The notes beneath the pieces are model-generated. The model did no database searches. It had not been told where the DNA came from and saw only the letters and a list, made by a program, of their open reading frames with translations. From CAYYFV01 sp964451705 (GTDB lineage: Bacteria > Patescibacteriota > Gracilibacteria > UBA1369 > GCA-2718715): a stretch of 25,231 nt of DNA. Both the position numbers and the translations under genes were made by a program. The DNA is taken from NCBI GenBank assembly GCA_964451705.1, contig CAYVIV010000009.1:1-25231 (forward strand), in the 5' to 3' direction. Positions 1-7,420 of this stretch are shown piece after piece (position 1 is the stretch's first letter; each line of letters begins with the position of its first letter).

Positions 1-98
1 TTTATTTTGCACTGGACGGATGTACCGGGAGACAGCGCGATCCCGACATAGCAATTGATAAACCCGATTCACTCAAATCGAAAACCTAGTTCACCCCC
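1..98 (-). ncRNA. ssrA: tmRNA (5' part, truncated by window edge)
   Basis: This is the 5' portion of transfer-messenger RNA, which rescues stalled ribosomes with a tRNA-like domain and a short degradation-tag ORF. Read on the minus strand, it starts with GGGGGTGAACTAGGTTTTCG, close to the usual tmRNA 5' end (GGGG-TGA--TGG-TTCGA). A pseudoknot 1-like fold is visible: stem CGGGA/TCCCG (plus positions 41-45 and 26-30), whose loop GCGCTG (33-38) can pair with CAGTGC (9-14). The sequence then runs into TGCAAAATAAA, the usual lead-in to the resume/tag region. The tag ORF, remaining pseudoknots and 3' acceptor half lie outside the window. The 5' end at about 98 is inferred from the acceptor-stem Gs. 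Loss of the rest is due to the window edge, not evidence of a broken gene. Confidence 0.88.
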
Positions 99-118
99 AT
101 AATTCAAAGAACATATCT

Positions 119-146
119 ATTTTAACACAAAAAAACCCCTTGTCAA
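119..146 (-). promoter_or_regulatory. Probable sigma-70-type promoter of ssrA
   Basis: On the minus strand a perfect -35 TTGACA (141-146) and a -10 TAAAAT (119-124) are separated by 16 bp. The predicted transcript start near 112 would leave about 14 nt upstream of the tmRNA 5' end, which RNase P would remove. The -35 box lies inside the mfd terminator hairpin, so the same bases would serve to end mfd transcription and start ssrA transcription. Confidence 0.65.
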
Positions 147-154
147 AGGTGGTT
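129..154 (-). terminator. Rho-independent terminator of mfd
   Basis: On the minus strand AACC-A-CCTT, loop TGAC, AAGG-GGTT forms an 8-bp stem with a single bulged A, followed directly by a run of Ts. It begins two bases after the mfd stop codon, so it should end the dnaN-mfd transcript. Confidence 0.75.
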
Positions 155-156
155 CT

Positions 157-3100
157 TTATTTCTTTACTACTTTTTTAGCATCATTAATTACAATACTTT
201 CACCAAGTGCAGTTACACTATCTTTTAAGGCTGGCATCCAGACCACTCCGAGGTCTTGCATATAGATTTTAAGTTTATCAGAACTAATTTGCCACTTAGA
301 ATTTGTGTTTAGCATATTCATAATATTCTCTGGCTTGAGTTGCTTTGTAAAGCTTAAAACAATCATTTTACCAAGTTTTTGATTACCCACATTCACAGCC
401 TTAATATTAGTTAGGTGAGCCTTTTTAGCCAAAATTTTGAGTTCAATAATATCAAATAAATTTAAGACCTCTACCGGTAAACGTCCAAAGTCTTCTTCGA
501 CCTCTAAACGTAGTTCCTTTAAGTATTCGAAATTATCAGCAGAGGAAAGTTTTTGGTAAAGTTCAATCTTCTCTTTAGAAGAGCCAATATAACTTTCAGG
601 AATAATTGCAGTAATCGGCAGCTCGATAGAAATCTCTTTAGCTGGCTCTTCATCTGAATCTCTTCCAGATTCCAAGTCGTTAACCGCTTTATTTAACATT
701 CTCAAAAAGTGAGTAATTCCGACCACGTTCATGGCCCCAGATTGGCTAGCTCCTAAAATCTCACCTGCTCCACGAATTTCCAAATCTTTCATAGCTATCT
801 GGAAGCCCGACCCCAACTCAGAAGCCTCGACAATCGCCTTTAAACGCTTTTTAGCATCCAACTTGAGTCTTTGCCCATGATACATTAAATAGGCGTAAGC
901 CTGCGCCTTTCCACGCCCCACACGCCCACGTAGCTGATACAACTGTGATAAACCAAATCTTTCTGCAGAATTAACTATCAGGGTGTTAGCATTTGGCAAA
1001 TCAATTCCATTTTCAATAATAGTCGAAGAGATCAAAACATCATATTTATATTCCTTAAAGTCCATAATTCGTTTTTCCAAATCTGCAGGAGCCAACTGAC
1101 CATGAGCCACAACAAACCTTACATTTGGCATAATCCCAGACAATTTAGCAGCTAAAGTATCTATAGTCTGGACTCTATTATGCAACAAGTAGACCTGACC
1201 ACCTCTATCTATTTCTTTTTGAATAGCTTCGCAAACCAATTTTTCAGAGTACTTACGCACCTCCGTTACCACAGGCAGTCTGCCTGGAGGAGCTGTGGTG
1301 ATAGTTGTGATTTCTCTAAGTTTATTTAAACAAATATTTAAAGTTCTCGGAATCGGCGTCGCTGTTAAAGTTAAAATATCAACTTCGTTACGCATTTGCT
1401 TAAGTCTCTCTTTTTGTTTAACTCCAAAACGCTGCTCCTCATCTATAATCACCAAACCTAAATTCTTAAACTCAATATCTGGTTGCAAGAGTCTGTGTGT
1501 ACCAACCAAAATATCCACCTCTCCATTTTTAAGCTTTTTTAATATTTTAGTTTGCTGAGCCTTTGTTTTAAAACGAGATAGCATTTCAATACGCACATTA
1601 AAGGCATCCATCCGCTTTTTTAATGATTTATAATGCTGGTCTGCCAAAATAGTAATTGGCGACATAAAAGCCACCTGCTTACCATTCAAAAAGGATAAAA
1701 AGGCAGCGCGCATAGCAACCTCTGTCTTACCAAAACCAACATCTCCACAGACCAATCTATCCATTGGTTTAGGGTCTAACATGTCTTTATGAACATCTAA
1801 AATCGCTTTAATTTGCCCTGGCGTTTCTTCATACGGGAAAGTCTGCTCGAACTCAGACATTAACTCACCCTTATCCTTATAAGCAAAACCTTTAGCAGCG
1901 TGTCTTTTGGCATAAAGCTTTAACAATTCTTTGGCAATTTTCTGAGCTTCTTTACGGACCTTTTTCGTAACAGTACTCCACTCTGCCGAGCCTAATCTCG
2001 TGAGTTTGGGTGCTAGTTCCTCGGCACCAATGTATCTAGAAATCCTATCGGCCTGATCTATAGGCACAAACAATTTATCATTAGCAGCATAACCAATTTC
2101 CATAAACTCCTTGCAAACACTATCTATAGTTTTCGAAGTTAAACCCATAAACCTACCAATTCCATGTTCACTGTGCACCACAAGGTCATCTACCTTTAAA
2201 CTAGTCAATAAATCCAAGTAAACCTGATGGTTATTCTTAACCTTCTTTTGTTTCTCATCTAGGCCTGGGATATCTTTGTCAGACAAAATTAAAATTTTCT
2301 GCTCAACATCTTGGACCCCAGCAATTAATTCACTATGCGAGGTTACTTCCGAAATAAAAACACCTGTTTGACCCTTATAAAACGAAAGTTCATCTTTTAA
2401 GAACTTAAAGTTATGCTCTTGCAAAATATTAGACAACTCCTTGTATTTTCTAGTCAAAATTAAAATCTGCCAATTTGACTGCTTCTTTAAATTCATATCA
2501 GAAATAAAATCAAACAAAGTTGTGTACCTTAAAGTAGAACTAAGACCACAGTGCACATGATCTTTTTCATCTTCATTAAAAGTAGTATATCGAATCATCT
2601 TCGAATCAAATTGGGCCAAAAAGTTATCATACAGTTTAAAATTCTCATCCAGTAACTCTAATTCATTCTCCACAAAGTAAACATCTTTACCACAGTGAGC
2701 AGATAAATAACTATCTGCATTCGAATCCAAAATTGGCCACAGTTCTACCACTTGCACCTCCGAAACTGCCTGACGATTATTAGGATTTAAAATCTCTATT
2801 TTTTCCACCTCCTCAAAAGCCAAAGAAATTCTAACTGGAAAGTCCAAATTAACAGGAAAAACAGTCAGTTGATCTCCCATACAATAATATTCACCCGGTT
2901 GCACATGCACAGACTGACCAGTTAAATAATTCATAGATATTAATCTTTCAAAAAGGGCTACCATCTGAGACTTAAGGCCTAATTCCAAATTCCAAGACCC
3001 CTCCTGCAAAACTTTCGGCGATGCCAAGTGCTGCAAAACATCTTCATAAGCTGCAACTGCAATCCCAAAATTATCTTTTTGCAACTTATAGGCTAGGTTC

Positions 3101-3411
3101 AAAGTCTGAATTAAATTACTTCTAGCTATAAATAAATCATTAGTAGGGTTTTGCTCTAAATTAAATTCCGTAACTTTTTTAGTAGAAAAAAGCCTTAAAC
3201 TATCAACAAGTCCAGCAAGTTGCTTTTTATCATTCGTAACCATTAAAAGTGATTTACCAGTTTCCTGCTTTAAAATATTCGCTGTACACAAAGCCCTCCC
3301 TGTCTCGTTCGCTAAACCAGAAACCACCACAGAAGACAAAGACAAAATCTTTTTCGTAAGTTTAGACACTAGGTCCGCAGACCAAAATGACAAAATATCA
3401 ATATTCGGCAT
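157..3411 (-). CDS. mfd: Transcription-repair coupling factor Mfd
   Basis: Mfd is an ATP-driven DNA translocase that pushes stalled RNA polymerase off damaged template and recruits UvrA. At 1084 residues it is a little shorter than E. coli Mfd (1148). The N-terminal third is a diverged UvrB-like region. The RNA-polymerase-interacting/CarD-like domain starts near residue 405 (VDDLVVHSEHGIGRF). Helicase motifs follow: Walker A GDVGFGKT at 556-563, DEEQ at 657-660, TATPIPRTL, and motif VI in QLRGRVGRG. The C terminus matches the TRCF domain. It lies 15 bp downstream of dnaN on the same strand, so the two are probably co-transcribed, and a terminator follows immediately. No Shine-Dalgarno sequence precedes the ATG. 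The assignment rests on the full helicase motif series and the RID. Confidence 0.97.
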   Translation of the reverse strand: MPNIDILSFWSADLVSKLTKKILSLSSVVVSGLANETGRALCTANILKQETGKSLLMVTNDKKQLAGLVDSLRLFSTKKVTEFNLEQNPTNDLFIARSNLIQTLNLAYKLQKDNFGIAVAAYEDVLQHLASPKVLQEGSWNLELGLKSQMVALFERLISMNYLTGQSVHVQPGEYYCMGDQLTVFPVNLDFPVRISLAFEEVEKIEILNPNNRQAVSEVQVVELWPILDSNADSYLSAHCGKDVYFVENELELLDENFKLYDNFLAQFDSKMIRYTTFNEDEKDHVHCGLSSTLRYTTLFDFISDMNLKKQSNWQILILTRKYKELSNILQEHNFKFLKDELSFYKGQTGVFISEVTSHSELIAGVQDVEQKILILSDKDIPGLDEKQKKVKNNHQVYLDLLTSLKVDDLVVHSEHGIGRFMGLTSKTIDSVCKEFMEIGYAANDKLFVPIDQADRISRYIGAEELAPKLTRLGSAEWSTVTKKVRKEAQKIAKELLKLYAKRHAAKGFAYKDKGELMSEFEQTFPYEETPGQIKAILDVHKDMLDPKPMDRLVCGDVGFGKTEVAMRAAFLSFLNGKQVAFMSPITILADQHYKSLKKRMDAFNVRIEMLSRFKTKAQQTKILKKLKNGEVDILVGTHRLLQPDIEFKNLGLVIIDEEQRFGVKQKERLKQMRNEVDILTLTATPIPRTLNICLNKLREITTITTAPPGRLPVVTEVRKYSEKLVCEAIQKEIDRGGQVYLLHNRVQTIDTLAAKLSGIMPNVRFVVAHGQLAPADLEKRIMDFKEYKYDVLISSTIIENGIDLPNANTLIVNSAERFGLSQLYQLRGRVGRGKAQAYAYLMYHGQRLKLDAKKRLKAIVEASELGSGFQIAMKDLEIRGAGEILGASQSGAMNVVGITHFLRMLNKAVNDLESGRDSDEEPAKEISIELPITAIIPESYIGSSKEKIELYQKLSSADNFEYLKELRLEVEEDFGRLPVEVLNLFDIIELKILAKKAHLTNIKAVNVGNQKLGKMIVLSFTKQLKPENIMNMLNTNSKWQISSDKLKIYMQDLGVVWMPALKDSVTALGESIVINDAKKVVKK

Positions 3412-3426
3412 TGAAAATAAATCGAA

Positions 3427-4536
3427 TTAAACCTTTAAAGGCATAATTATATAAATAAAATCCTCATCTTTAGGGTCTAAAATCTTTATAGGAGAGACAC
3501 TTTCGTTTGCCTCAACCAAGATTTTGCCGGAAGAAACTACCTGCAGACAATCTAACAAGTATTGAGAATTCAATGAGATTTTATTAGATTCTCCAGAAAT
3601 TGCAACCTCAATTTCAGATTTCTCCTCTCCAACCCTAGTTTCACCTGTAGATAAAATCACTGAATTGCTAGCTGCATCCATCTCAATATGTATAGAATTA
3701 TTAACCTCTCTCGTAAACAAATTCAACCTCCTAATAGCAGCCTGTAGCTCAGAAACACTAATCTCACAAGTCGTTTTCTTAGCCTCTGGAATAATAGCCT
3801 TATAATTCGGGAATTTGCCTTCTATAAGTCTCGATACAATCAAACTATCACCAATCTCAAAAGAAATTTGCATCTGAGAAATCTGAATCGCCACATCGGT
3901 ATCTATACTTCCAGACAATGTCTTTGCTAATTCTGTCATAGTCTTAGCGGGAATAATGCATTCAAAAACTGCCTTGCTATTAGCCTTACTGGCAATTTTA
4001 GCCTCACTCAACCTATAACTATCTGTTGCCACACAGTACAAAAAACTCTCATCGCAATACATAAAAACACCACTCAAAACTGGTCTCGCACCAGACACAG
4101 AACATGCCAAAACCGTCTGATTAATCATCTTAAGCAAACTAGAAGCGGGTAAACTCAAACTAACCTCTCCCGTTACCTCTGGAATACTAGGATAATCTTC
4201 AGCCTTAAGTCCCTTAATCTGCGAACGGCTATTGCTAGTCTGTAAAACAACATTCAAATCCTCCGAAACGCTCAAAGTAACATCTGTATTCGGCAACAAG
4301 CTAACATAAGAACTCAAAAGCTTAGCTGGAACTGTAACACTACCCTCTCTGACAACCTCAACCTGCAAATTGCAACAAATAGCTACCTCCAAATTAGTAC
4401 CAGAAATCTTTAAGTTATCACCAAAAGCCTCCAACAAGACATTCCCCAAAATAGGTAAAGTATTATTAGAATTAATTGCTCTACTCGCTGTTGCCAAACC
4501 ATTCGCCAATTCACTTTGCAAAACTCTAATTTCCAT
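3427..4536 (-). CDS. dnaN: DNA polymerase III beta sliding clamp
   Basis: This is the ring-shaped processivity clamp that holds DNA polymerase III on DNA; it is a dimer with three repeated folds per subunit. The 369 residues are the normal family length. Recognisable segments are the N terminus (ALATASRAI-like, here LATASRAINSN-TLPILGNVLLEA), the central VLSGVFMYCDESFLYCVATDSYRLS and the family-typical C-terminal ending IIMPLKV. It is transcribed leftward, away from the putative origin immediately upstream, and probably forms an operon with mfd. dnaA is not adjacent in this window. The leader has no Shine-Dalgarno motif. Confidence 0.97.
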   Translation of the reverse strand: MEIRVLQSELANGLATASRAINSNNTLPILGNVLLEAFGDNLKISGTNLEVAICCNLQVEVVREGSVTVPAKLLSSYVSLLPNTDVTLSVSEDLNVVLQTSNSRSQIKGLKAEDYPSIPEVTGEVSLSLPASSLLKMINQTVLACSVSGARPVLSGVFMYCDESFLYCVATDSYRLSEAKIASKANSKAVFECIIPAKTMTELAKTLSGSIDTDVAIQISQMQISFEIGDSLIVSRLIEGKFPNYKAIIPEAKKTTCEISVSELQAAIRRLNLFTREVNNSIHIEMDAASNSVILSTGETRVGEEKSEIEVAISGESNKISLNSQYLLDCLQVVSSGKILVEANESVSPIKILDPKDEDFIYIIMPLKV

Positions 4537-4644
4537 AAATATTTCTTAATTGCCTAAACAAACTATCAAATCCAAAACTTTTTTCAAGTCCTTCTTACTT
4601 GCCAAACCTTCTTTAAAAAACTTTCCCACAAACTTACCACCCCC

Positions 4645-4696
4645 TTTAATAATAAGATAAAATATATATAAATTAATTAGTAGATAGTAGTAGTAC
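4645..4696 (+). other. AT-rich unwinding region plus DnaA-trio-like TAG repeats
   Basis: Bases 4645-4679 are all A or T except one G at 4656. They are followed by TAG TAG A TAG TAG TAG TAC at 4678-4696 and then a more GC-rich CTCCAACCTGC. In Bacillus subtilis the DnaA-trio (3'-GAT-5' repeats, i.e. TAG read 5' to 3') sits between the GC-rich bases next to DnaA boxes and the AT-rich tract. The same order is seen here. A functional role is inferred from the resemblance. Confidence 0.6.
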
Positions 4697-4916
4697 TCCA
4701 ACCTGCAAATCTTTTAGCACCACCCTTTAAGCCGCTTTTCTACTTAGCTAACTTCAGACTTTCAACCTAGAGTTTAAAGCTCTTTTAAAGCTAATTCCAC
4801 CAATCTATGTGCAAAAATATCAACTTTTAAACAATAAAATCATGACTCCAAACAAAAAAACAATATTTAGCTTTATTAGTAGGCATATTTCTATATTCAA
4901 ACTTTTAAACATGAAT

Positions 4917-4936
4917 TGTGCATAACTTGTGTATAA
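4917..4936 (-). promoter_or_regulatory. Pair of DnaA boxes
   Basis: Two TTATNCACA boxes in the same orientation, TTATGCACA (4917-4925) and TTATACACA (4928-4936), are separated by 2 bp. This is the tightest box pair in the intergenic region. Caveat: the complement TGTGTATAA resembles the -10 region of two promoters in this window. Confidence 0.6.
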
Positions 4937-5083
4937 AGATTTGTCTAATCACTAATTTATTGGATTGACTACTCACCCGCATGTGCAAATTGATAAGACG
5001 ACTTTATCGCTTCAAAAGGACATTTTTTGTCAAAGACCCGCTTTGTTCCAATGTGCAAACTCCAATGTGCATATGCAAGAATT

Positions 5084-5146
5084 TTATACACATCTTTTAC
5101 ACCAAATTATAGATATACACCGGCTTTGCACATAAAATGTGTATAA
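5084..5146. promoter_or_regulatory. Inverted DnaA boxes and TTTGCACA element
   Basis: TTATACACA on the plus strand (5084-5092) faces an identical box on the minus strand (5138-5146). TTTGCACA (5125-5132), the complement of the TGTGCAAA octamer seen three more times in the region, lies between them. The clustering suggests a nucleoprotein site on the rnj side of the putative origin. Confidence 0.55.
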
Positions 5147-5252
5147 CTATCTGCAAAAACCTACATCCAAATTAGCTCTGTTTTAAAAGCTATATCTCAA
5201 TTTGCAAAAACTTTTGCACTTTTTATTAAACCTCGATTTAAAAAACATTTAC

Positions 5253-5277
5253 TTAAAGAGGGCAAGAGATTTTGCCC
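5253..5277 (-). terminator. Possible terminator of rnj
   Basis: On the minus strand GGGCAA, a 6-nt loop and TTGCCC form a stem (5272-5277 with 5260-5265) about 30 bp after the rnj stop. It is followed by TCTTTAA rather than a clean T run. The hairpin is clear; its efficiency as a terminator is doubtful. Confidence 0.5.
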
Positions 5278-5305
5278 CCAATTGAGTAAAAATTACAATT
5301 AAAAT

Positions 5306-7132
5306 TTAGACCATTGTTACCACCGGCATTACGAGTGGTCTTCGTTGTAATTTATTTAAAACTGTTCGATCTGCAATTGATTTAATCAGGATTTCGACAC
5401 TCGCAACATCTTTTATCTGCCTTTTCTTGTATTGGGTGTTGTAACTACGTTTTGTTTCGTCAATAAGGTCTTTTAGAACTTTCTTGGTTTGTTTCATAAA
5501 AATAAAACCATGTGACTGCGCCTCCATACTAATTAACTTTTTAGTTTTCTTATCAACCACTGCGTGCATAACAATCGCCCCATTTAAGCTCATAGCTTGT
5601 CTTTCACTAACAATATGGCTAGCTACATCACAAATAGTATTGGTTTGATTATCAACCATTGTATAGTTATCAGAAAGCATCTTTTTAGAAACTTCTGCTG
5701 TTTGGTTTCTTACATTCAAAATACTTCCATTTTCTAATAGAAAGACATTTTCTTTTTTAACACCACATTCTTCTGCCAGTTTACCATGGGTTTTTCTGTG
5801 ATAAAACTGACCATGTACTGGCACAAAATACTTAGGCTTAATTAAGTTAATCATCATTTGTAGTTCCTCTGCATAGCCATGTCCACTAGTATGCACATCC
5901 ATATGCTTATTGGTAATAATGTTGACTCCCTTTTTGGCAAGCTCATTCATAACCGCCATCAAAGCCCCTTCGTTACCAGGAATAGCCGATGATGAAAATA
6001 CAATTGTATCATTCTTATGCAGTTTAAGTTGAGCATGCTGGTTCATAGCCATCCTTGTTAGGGCCGCCATGGTTTCTCCTTGGCTACCTGTACTCAAAAT
6101 CAAAGCATTTTGAGCGTCTGCTTGTTTTTTAGCACGACGTAATTCCTTAACCATTCCCTTGGGGAACTTGAGAAATCCAAGTTTTTCAGCAACATCAAAG
6201 TTTTTAACCATACTTCTACCAGACAAAAAGACCTTTCGATCATATTTCTTGGCAGCATCTAGAATTTGTTGCATTCGGCCAATTAAAGAAGAAAAAGTTG
6301 CAATCACAATTCTGCCCTTGGCATCACGCACAAGTTCATCGATACTTTCGCCAACTTTTTTCTCACTAATACATTTACCAGCTTTTCCTGCGTTTGTAGA
6401 GTCTGACAACATTACAGTGACCTTCTTTTTACCCAAGGCTTCCATAACATCAATATCTGCCATGATTCCATCGGCAGGTGTCATATCGAATTTAAAATCT
6501 CCAGTATGTACAACCAAACCATCTGGAGTTTCTACAATAACTCCTACAGCATCTGGTATAGAGTGGTTTACTCGAAACAACTTAATCTTAAACACTCCCA
6601 GTTGAAACAACTGTCTTGGTTTAATTTCGTGACATTTAATTTTCTTGTCTACTTTATATTCACTAGTCACAGATTTTACAAAACCCATTGTTAATTTGGT
6701 TCCATAAAAGTCTGGGTTGTTTAGTCTCGGAGCAATATAGTTAATAGCTCCAATATGGTCCAAGTGACCATGAGTAATAATTACTCCACGTATCTTGTCT
6801 ACATTTTGTTCCAAGTAGCTGGAATCCGGAGCAATATAGTCCACCCCAAGCATGTCTTGCTCTGGGAAACTTAGGCCCATGTCGATAATAATAATATCAT
6901 TACCATACTCAAGTGCCATCATGTTCTTACCTCCTATCTCATTGAGACCACCAAGGAAAAGTAGTTTTAGGTGTTTTGTATTTTTACGAGATTTAGATCC
7001 AAGGCGGAAGAATGGCTTTTTATGACCATTTTTTTTAGCGTTATTGGCTTCCTGTTTCGGCAGATTTGCCGAGCGGTTAACATTTCTTGTTAGCCACCGA
7101 TCTAAATTACTCGTTTTTGGTTTTTTATCCAT
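5306..7132 (-). CDS. rnj: Ribonuclease J
   Basis: RNase J is a metallo-beta-lactamase/beta-CASP nuclease with 5'-3' exonuclease and endonuclease activity in mRNA decay and rRNA maturation. The zinc motif HGHLDH is at residues 121-126; further support comes from DSTNAGKAG and the C-terminal beta-CASP motif SGHGYAEEL...PVHGQFYHR. At 608 residues it is slightly longer than Bacillus RNase J1 (555), mostly because of a basic N-terminal tail of about 50 residues rich in Lys, Asn and Arg. This tail may bind RNA or be a poorly conserved extension. The start is the ATG after a 150-nt leader that carries a strong promoter, a short ORF and a hairpin. RNase Y is encoded 15 kb away, so both Bacillus-type decay nucleases are present. 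Confidence 0.96.
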   Translation of the reverse strand: MDKKPKTSNLDRWLTRNVNRSANLPKQEANNAKKNGHKKPFFRLGSKSRKNTKHLKLLFLGGLNEIGGKNMMALEYGNDIIIIDMGLSFPEQDMLGVDYIAPDSSYLEQNVDKIRGVIITHGHLDHIGAINYIAPRLNNPDFYGTKLTMGFVKSVTSEYKVDKKIKCHEIKPRQLFQLGVFKIKLFRVNHSIPDAVGVIVETPDGLVVHTGDFKFDMTPADGIMADIDVMEALGKKKVTVMLSDSTNAGKAGKCISEKKVGESIDELVRDAKGRIVIATFSSLIGRMQQILDAAKKYDRKVFLSGRSMVKNFDVAEKLGFLKFPKGMVKELRRAKKQADAQNALILSTGSQGETMAALTRMAMNQHAQLKLHKNDTIVFSSSAIPGNEGALMAVMNELAKKGVNIITNKHMDVHTSGHGYAEELQMMINLIKPKYFVPVHGQFYHRKTHGKLAEECGVKKENVFLLENGSILNVRNQTAEVSKKMLSDNYTMVDNQTNTICDVASHIVSERQAMSLNGAIVMHAVVDKKTKKLISMEAQSHGFIFMKQTKKVLKDLIDETKRSYNTQYKKRQIKDVASVEILIKSIADRTVLNKLQRRPLVMPVVTMV

Positions 7133-7158
7133 AACGATAATTTAGATTATAAAAATAT

Positions 7159-7177
7159 GCTGTTTTATATAAACAGC
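7159..7177 (-). promoter_or_regulatory. Hairpin in the rnj leader
   Basis: GCTGTTT and AAACAGC form a perfect 7-bp stem with a 5-nt AT loop. On the minus strand ATATTTTTAT follows, 26 bp before the rnj start codon. It could be a weak attenuator or a 5'-protecting structure. Known autoregulation of RNases through their own leaders makes this plausible, but function is inferred. Confidence 0.45.
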
Positions 7178-7189
7178 TAAAATTTAGTT

Positions 7190-7267
7190 TCATTCTTTTC
7201 TGTCAATATCAGTCTTAAAGGGGTTCAAATAGTTCAAATTAATGTTTTTTCGTTGCCGACGGTTCAT
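7190..7267 (-). CDS. Possible 25-residue leader ORF upstream of rnj
   Basis: An ATG-to-TGA frame encodes a short basic peptide starting MNRRQRKNINLN, 57 bp before rnj. It would be the first substantial ORF on the transcript from the promoter at 7290-7319, with about 16 nt of leader. I recognise no family, there is no Shine-Dalgarno sequence, and short frames occur by chance, so this is a candidate only. Confidence 0.25.
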   Translation of the reverse strand: MNRRQRKNINLNYLNPFKTDIDRKE

Positions 7268-7289
7268 TTCTAACAAATCATCTAAAGTA

Positions 7290-7319
7290 ATTATACACGA
7301 AAAAACCCCAAAATGTCAA
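7290..7319 (-). promoter_or_regulatory. Strong promoter of rnj
   Basis: On the minus strand, consensus TTGACA (7314-7319) and TATAAT (7290-7295) are separated by 18 bp. Transcription should start near 7283, giving a leader of about 150 nt. The sequence before the -10 box, GGGGTTTTTTCGTG, strongly resembles that of the ssrA promoter. CGTGTATAAT is also shared with the promoter at 9159-9187. Confidence 0.8.
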
Positions 7320-7353
7320 ATAAATACATGCTCGACACCAAGGATTTCAAGCT

Positions 7354-7386
7354 TTATGCACAATTTAGAGCTAAATTTGTGCACAA
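7354..7386. repeat. Inverted repeat containing a DnaA box
   Basis: TGCACAATTTAG and CTAAATTTGTGCA form a near-perfect dyad (12 pairs with one bulged base) with an AG spacer. The left arm includes TTATGCACA (7354-7362), a DnaA-box sequence, and the right arm ends in the palindrome TTGTGCACAA (7377-7386). It lies between the flippase stop and the rnj promoter. No T run follows on either strand, so an operator or DnaA site fits better than a terminator. Confidence 0.5.
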
Positions 7387-7420
7387 CTTGTTCAAAACTC
7401 TAGTAGCTTCGCTCGCTAGA

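Larger units (their letters stand above)
4537..5305. other. Putative chromosomal replication origin (oriC)
   Basis: This 769-bp gene-free stretch lies between dnaN and rnj. It holds four exact DnaA boxes of the form TTATNCACA: TTATGCACA at 4917-4925 (-), and TTATACACA at 4928-4936 (-), 5084-5092 (+) and 5138-5146 (-). A related octamer TGTGCAAA recurs at 4808-4815, 4982-4989, 5052-5059 and, inverted, at 5125-5132. At the dnaN side are an AT-only tract and TAG trinucleotide repeats (see separate entry). Position beside dnaN, box clustering and an unwinding-like element together support an origin. The absence of dnaA next door and of a skew calculation keep this short of certain. I see no convincing protein or RNA gene in it. 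Confidence 0.72.

Noticed and set aside
1295..1558. Plus-strand frame inside mfd, and many similar opposite-strand frames throughout
   Set aside because: They overlap clearly conserved genes in another frame, have low-complexity or implausible composition, and match no family.
4575..4676. Short open frame between the origin and dnaN (ending KKDLKKVLDLIVCLGN)
   Set aside because: No ATG, AT-biased composition and no recognised family; most likely chance.
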